Assembly (NCBI GenBank): GCA_009873655.1
Contig: WAIB01000001.1
Location: forward strand, 155,468-219,467
Source of the DNA: Nitrospinota bacterium
GTDB taxonomy: Bacteria > Nitrospinota > Nitrospinia > Nitrospinales > VA-1
Reading direction: 5' to 3'
DNA: 64,000 nucleotides
The position numbers and the translations under genes are program-made. Positions 60,221 to 64,000 of this stretch are shown in pieces. Within the stretch, counting starts at the first letter, position 1. Each line of letters starts with the position of its first letter. Under the pieces are notes generated by a model, which ran no database searches, had not been told where the DNA came from, and saw nothing but the letters and a program-made list of their open reading frames with translations.

Positions 60221-60390
60221 TCAAACCAAAATATCCAAAATACTTTTTTTAATTTCCTTTTGGATTTTCTTTGTTTTGGAATTCAGGCTTTCTTCCAATT
60301 GTTCCTGGAAATTTTTCCCTGCCTTTTCTTTTTTTGCGGCAAAGGGTTTACCCTGAAGAACTCTTTTCCGTATATGGGATCGATTTTCAT
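60221..60390 (-). pseudogene. Short basic coiled-coil gene with probable one-base frameshift
   Basis: ATG at 60390 preceded by GAGG opens MKIDPIYGK, then the frame breaks. The neighbouring frame reads RVLQGKPFAAKKEKAGKNF and continues KTKKIQKEIKKSILDILV to a TGA at 60221. One extra A in the GGAAAAG run would join both into a 56-residue helical protein. Unknown family. The plus-strand frame across this region is judged incidental. Confidence 0.45.
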
Positions 60391-60607
60391 AACATTTTCC
60401 TCGTTTATAACTGTTTTATCGGAGTTTATTTTTGGGAGCTTTAATATAAAATTCCATAAGTTATTAATAATTATGGTTATAAAGGCTCAATTCTGAGGTC
60501 AAATAGACCTTTTGAATAAAGAGGGGACCGATTGGGAATTAAGTATGAGTCAAGAAAAAAACAGTTTGAAGTGGGGGCAGGTAGCCTGGGTTCTGAGTTA
60601 ATCCCGG

Positions 60608-61447
60608 TTATGTAGCCTGTAAAAAAATGGAACTGGTCGAATTAAAGAGTTCTTCAACTTCTTCTTTTATTATATTTATATCTATTTCCTCAGGCAGTTT
60701 TAGAAGGGCCAGGACTTCTTCATCCAGAGGCGGTGGGAATAAAGCTTCACCACTATCTCCCAATTTCAAGTCATTGGCTATGTGGTCGGCTATATTCAGA
60801 ATACCTGACTCCAGATCGGTGGAGGGGTGGTGGTGGTTCCCAACAACTTTCTGATGGAATTTAGGAAGGGACCAGTTTTTAAGAAGCTGTTCTCCGACAT
60901 CGGTATGGCTGAACCCCAATATATCTTTTTCTGACTGGTGCAGTTGAATTTCTTCCGATTTGCAACGCATAAAAACGGAAAGAATGCTGAAAGGAGAAGA
61001 CATGGCTGTTACCAATCGCCCTAAATCATGCAACATTCCAGCGACAAAATACCTTTCAGTATTGACTTCTTTTCTATGTCCGGCGAGAACCCTTGCCGCA
61101 AGCCCACAGGCGATACTGTGCTTCCAGAAAGATTCCATATTTATCACGCTATCAGGAATGCCCTTGAAGCGATCCATTACCACCGTGGAAAGAACAAGGT
61201 TATTCAATTGCTCAAGGCCCACCACACTGATGGCATGCGAGATTGTTGCTATTTGGGAAGGAAAGCCATAAAATGCGCTGTTTACGATTCTGAGGAGCCG
61301 AGCGGTAAGCCCGGTGTCGATAGAAATAATGGTAGAGATTTGGTCAAAGGAACCCTCCGGATCTTCCATGGCCTGTTTAAAATCATAGTAAATATCCGGC
61401 AGCGTTGGGATTTCGACATCCCCTTGAAATAACTCCTGAATCTCCAC
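60608..61447 (-). CDS. HDOD domain protein
   Basis: 279 residues, second HDOD protein of the window: IPTLPDIYYDFKQAMEDP, FWKHSIACGLAARVLA, GMLHDLGRLV, SHTDVGEQLLKNW and GNHHHPS. It shares domain layout but little sequence with the one at 6.7-7.5 kb. Signalling role presumed. Minus strand, monocistronic; the 262 bases upstream contain no gene. Confidence 0.85.
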   Translation of the reverse strand: MEIQELFQGDVEIPTLPDIYYDFKQAMEDPEGSFDQISTIISIDTGLTARLLRIVNSAFYGFPSQIATISHAISVVGLEQLNNLVLSTVVMDRFKGIPDSVINMESFWKHSIACGLAARVLAGHRKEVNTERYFVAGMLHDLGRLVTAMSSPFSILSVFMRCKSEEIQLHQSEKDILGFSHTDVGEQLLKNWSLPKFHQKVVGNHHHPSTDLESGILNIADHIANDLKLGDSGEALFPPPLDEEVLALLKLPEEIDINIIKEEVEELFNSTSSIFLQAT

Positions 61448-61709
61448 TCAATAAACCTTTCCCTGCAATACCTCAGGTCCACGAAAGCGCTAATATAGAT
61501 TGACTGAATTGGGTATCCCTTAAAAAGGGGAGGGGAAACTAAACCGCCAATGAGAGAGGTTTATAACAACTCCATCCTCATTAATTGTGATTTGGTTTGA
61601 AGTGAAAATCCCAGAGGATGATTCGAATTTTCATAACTTGTTCTCCCAAGAAAGTCATATGTTTACACCTAAGGTTATCATGGATGGGTGGTTTGACAAG
61701 AAAAAATAA

Positions 61710-63149
61710 TCAACCTTCAGGAATAAAGGCGAGATAGGACAACGAAAGAGGGCGGTTCTTCAACGAATTTCCTGTCGGGTTTTTTACCCAGGAAAGTTTT
61801 AATTCATTGCCGTGGGAATCTTTTCCAGAATAAAGTTGGTCGCTCTCTCCGGTAGTCTGGCTTTTCAGAAACTTCGAACTCGAAAATTGCCGGGTCAGTT
61901 TCGCTGCAAGGTTATCCGTGTTTTCAGACGGTTCCCAGATAACATGAATCCTTATCAATTTTTTATCCTTAATTGTAAAAAGGTACTGAACAGATGCGAT
62001 CTCTCCCTTTTCAGAAAGTTTGTTTGTTGAAATGGCAATGATGTTTTTTGATTGTCCTGTGACTTTGATTAATGAATCCTCGATACTAAAATCATCCTGA
62101 ATTGCTTTTTTAACCTGTGAGATATCCATTCCGAAATGTGCCAGACGGAATCCTTTTAACCCGACAACTTTTTTTCTTGTTGGAACAGGGGAGAGTGGTT
62201 CCCGCTTGATGATTTTAGACGGCACATGAGCCTTTGCGATGACTTCTTCCTTCGGTATCTCGGTTTCTCTTGGTGTGCTGGCCGGCTTCATTGCAGGAGC
62301 TTTCGCAGCTTTTTTGGGTTTTTCCTGTTTGAAAGAAGTTGTCGTCGATTTTTTCTTCTCTAAAACAACAGCAGGGGGCTTTTCTTTTGGTGGAGCAGGG
62401 GGTTCTCCCGGGATGGATACTCTGATATTCCCGAACTTTTTGATGAAAGGTGTGGTCAGCCTTACAGGGTTCGATCCGTCCGAATCCCAACTATAAAGTC
62501 CGTTACCAATAAAAAATATAGGTTCCCCGTTCACAGAAACAAACTCAGGAAACCCTTCTTCCTCAACTGCGGGGATGCTTTGTATCGCATCCTGAATATT
62601 GGATTCGACGACCCTCAAGTCCGGCCCCAAGCCCACCTCCACCATATAAGGGTCGATGATGGTGATTTCCTCCTGCTTGTTTTCCGGAAGGGATTGGTAA
62701 AAAGAAGATGAGAGACTTTTCGATTCTTCAATAACGGGTTGGAGTGCGTTGGGATCAGGAACCCGAATTAAAATGTCGCCAAATTCGCGGATGTATTTCG
62801 TGGTTAACCGGACCCGGTATTTCCCGGCACGGTCCCAGGTATAAAGCCCTTTGCGGATATGGTGAACCATTTCCTTATTTACATAAACCACCTCCGGTTC
62901 CATTGCTCCGTCAATCGAAGGAAGGCTGCTCACTGCATCCAGAATGGTGCAGCTGACCGATTGTTGGTCGGGACCCAGCCCTACCTTAACCGTAAAATCA
63001 TCGACGATTGTAATTTCCTCCCGCTTGTTTTCAGGAAGGTTCTTGTGGAAGTCTGAAGCAGACGCAAAACTCCCGGTTGGCAAAAAGGGCGCAAAGTAAA
63101 CTAGGAGAACCAGAAAGAAAGTATTTTTCAATGGAAACTTAAAAAACAC
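61710..63149 (-). CDS. Secreted protein with an internal ~110-residue duplication
   Basis: 479 residues: signal peptide (FFLVLLVYFAPFLPTGSFA), two tandem repeats of about 115 residues (FHKNLPENKREEITIVDDFTVKVGLGPD and FYQSLPENKQEEITIIDPYMVEVGLGPD, each ending with RLTT-x-FIK/REFG), a Pro/Lys-rich linker (about 260-335), and a C-terminal domain (about 340-479, GLKGFRLAHFGMDISQVKKAI) resembling periplasmic substrate-sensing folds. The repeats hold a YTWD/YSWD sandwich motif. Family not recognised. Likely periplasmic or surface-associated. Confidence 0.75.
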   Translation of the reverse strand: MFFKFPLKNTFFLVLLVYFAPFLPTGSFASASDFHKNLPENKREEITIVDDFTVKVGLGPDQQSVSCTILDAVSSLPSIDGAMEPEVVYVNKEMVHHIRKGLYTWDRAGKYRVRLTTKYIREFGDILIRVPDPNALQPVIEESKSLSSSFYQSLPENKQEEITIIDPYMVEVGLGPDLRVVESNIQDAIQSIPAVEEEGFPEFVSVNGEPIFFIGNGLYSWDSDGSNPVRLTTPFIKKFGNIRVSIPGEPPAPPKEKPPAVVLEKKKSTTTSFKQEKPKKAAKAPAMKPASTPRETEIPKEEVIAKAHVPSKIIKREPLSPVPTRKKVVGLKGFRLAHFGMDISQVKKAIQDDFSIEDSLIKVTGQSKNIIAISTNKLSEKGEIASVQYLFTIKDKKLIRIHVIWEPSENTDNLAAKLTRQFSSSKFLKSQTTGESDQLYSGKDSHGNELKLSWVKNPTGNSLKNRPLSLSYLAFIPEG

Positions 63150-63313
63150 GATTTAAAAATGAAAAAAACCGTTGGGATATTTGTTATAGAAACGGGCGTT
63201 TGAGCCCACAAATTTACCCCCAAACACGACACTCAGTCAAGCAGGTTTGGTTTTTTCTCATTAAAACTTTTCTGGTTTGGGTTCCTTTTTTTTTGACCCT
63301 GAAACCGGGGTTT

Positions 63314-63964
63314 TCACGCTTCGATGTTTATATGTTTCCCGGTTTTTTCGCGGTTCGAAATTTCAGATGTTTTTTCGTTTGCATAAATCAAACGGTTGGG
63401 ATCGGTGGTGGAAAAAAGAATATTGTCGTCTCTCTCCATAGCCTGGTCGTTTTTATTCAGCAGTCTTACCAAAGGGTCTTTTTCCCGGGTCTGTCCCTTG
63501 ATAAAAAGATTGTCTATATTTTGAGATTGGTTCAGAGACTGTAAGGCGGATCCTATAATCATTTTCCGATCATCCGTGACGTTGAATCTTTTTTCCTGGC
63601 GGTATTCTTTTGGAGGAATTAATAGTTATTTTGATGAAACTGGAATAATGGTATGGGTGTTGTTGATTAAACGGACGGGGGTCTTTGAGTAAAGGATGTG
63701 AAGACCGCCCTGCTTGAGTCCTGGAACATGATTGAAATCGATAGGGGGACTGCCGGACTCCCTCCCTGCACATCAGGTGCTTCTCGTGATCCTGTTCCAT
63801 TTCTCCCCAGTGGGAGGGACCCGTTCCCCCTTCATACCCCCCCCCCAGGGATGATGCTGTTCTTTCCTTTCCGCTGCCTGAATGGCAGAAGTATATCCCA
63901 TTAAAACTGCGATACTTATCAAGATCCGACAAAAACAGGCTGCCCCTCTGTTAATTTTAAACAT
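63314..63964 (-). pseudogene. Secreted protein interrupted by two in-frame stops
   Basis: One frame of 217 codons. It starts with a Sec signal peptide (FCRILISIAVLMGYTSAIQA-AE), continues through a basic, Gly-rich stretch, meets TGA (63773-63775, codon 64), then PGLKQGGLHILYSKTP, a TAA (63626-63628, codon 113), then KEYRQEKRFNVTDDRKMIIG and an Asn/Asp-rich C-terminus. The pieces after each stop look like normal protein and lack start signals. CGA-to-TGA and CAA-to-TAA changes would explain both. Function unknown. Confidence 0.5.
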
Positions 63965-64000
63965 CCTAATTTCCCCTGATACTTGTAAAAACTGTGTTCG

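Noticed and set aside
60260..60496. Plus-strand 78-codon hydrophobic ORF
   Set aside because: Antisense of the lysine-rich frameshifted gene; Phe/Leu richness is what the complement of Lys/Glu codons gives.
63570..63932. Minus-strand 120-codon ORF
   Set aside because: Overlaps the interrupted secreted protein in another frame and has low-complexity composition without signals.

Overview
The window is a chromosomal segment of a free-living, respiratory, Gram-negative-type bacterium. Evidence for this is an rRNA operon, a long complex I (nuo) cluster, menaquinone synthesis by the futalosine route (mqnE next to a UbiA-type prenyltransferase), Tat secretion, lipoproteins, a c-type cytochrome, a CheA kinase and an MsbA-like exporter. 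The 16S gene and the gene style (radical SAM protein with a PCP_red tail, HDOD proteins, MqnE) would suit Nitrospinota or a related deltaproteobacterial-type lineage. I could not run a 16S search, so this placement is only an impression. No phage, insertion sequence or CRISPR array was seen.

Layout. 0-8.5 kb: a DEDD exonuclease-like protein, a radical SAM/SPASM protein, a cytochrome c lipoprotein, FxsA, a methyltransferase plus FAD oxidoreductase pair, an HDOD protein, a DUF465 protein and TsaB. 8.9-24.3 kb: RNase D, TPR and DUF115 proteins, MutL, an XRE regulator, panB-panC-panD, a deoxynucleoside kinase, a degenerate receiver, GlgA and CoaBC (pantothenate and CoA synthesis are partly clustered), then a SUMF1-fold lipoprotein-like secreted protein and a zinc-ribbon membrane protein. 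24.4-34 kb: CopA, an SGNH hydrolase, a ClC channel, Rpe, TatA and a GT-C glycosyltransferase. 34-42.5 kb: nuoA-C-H-I-J-K-L-M-N on the minus strand, with nuoB, D, E, F and G absent. 42.9-48.1 kb: minus-strand rrn operon 16S-tRNA-Ile-tRNA-Ala-23S-5S with boxA elements and a terminator. 48.6-57.1 kb: ABC exporter, UbiA/MqnP, MqnE, a CheY-like protein lacking the phosphorylatable Asp, CheA, a broken CheB-like receiver, an ACT-domain protein and peptide deformylase. 57.1-64 kb: an orphan lipoprotein, an MscS channel, a candidate small RNA with micro-ORFs, a second HDOD protein, a secreted protein with an internal duplication and a nonsense-interrupted secreted protein.

The most unusual theme is decay or recoding. 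Three otherwise well-conserved reading frames contain five in-frame stop codons (TAA or TGA), each explainable by a single C-to-T change in CAA or CGA. Two more small genes look frameshifted or truncated, and two receiver domains have lost the phospho-acceptor Asp. The other standouts are the incomplete nuo cluster and the compact minus-strand transcript at about 59.45-59.63 kb, which carries a 13-base full-length Shine-Dalgarno match in front of a 14-codon ORF, then a hairpin and a strong terminator.
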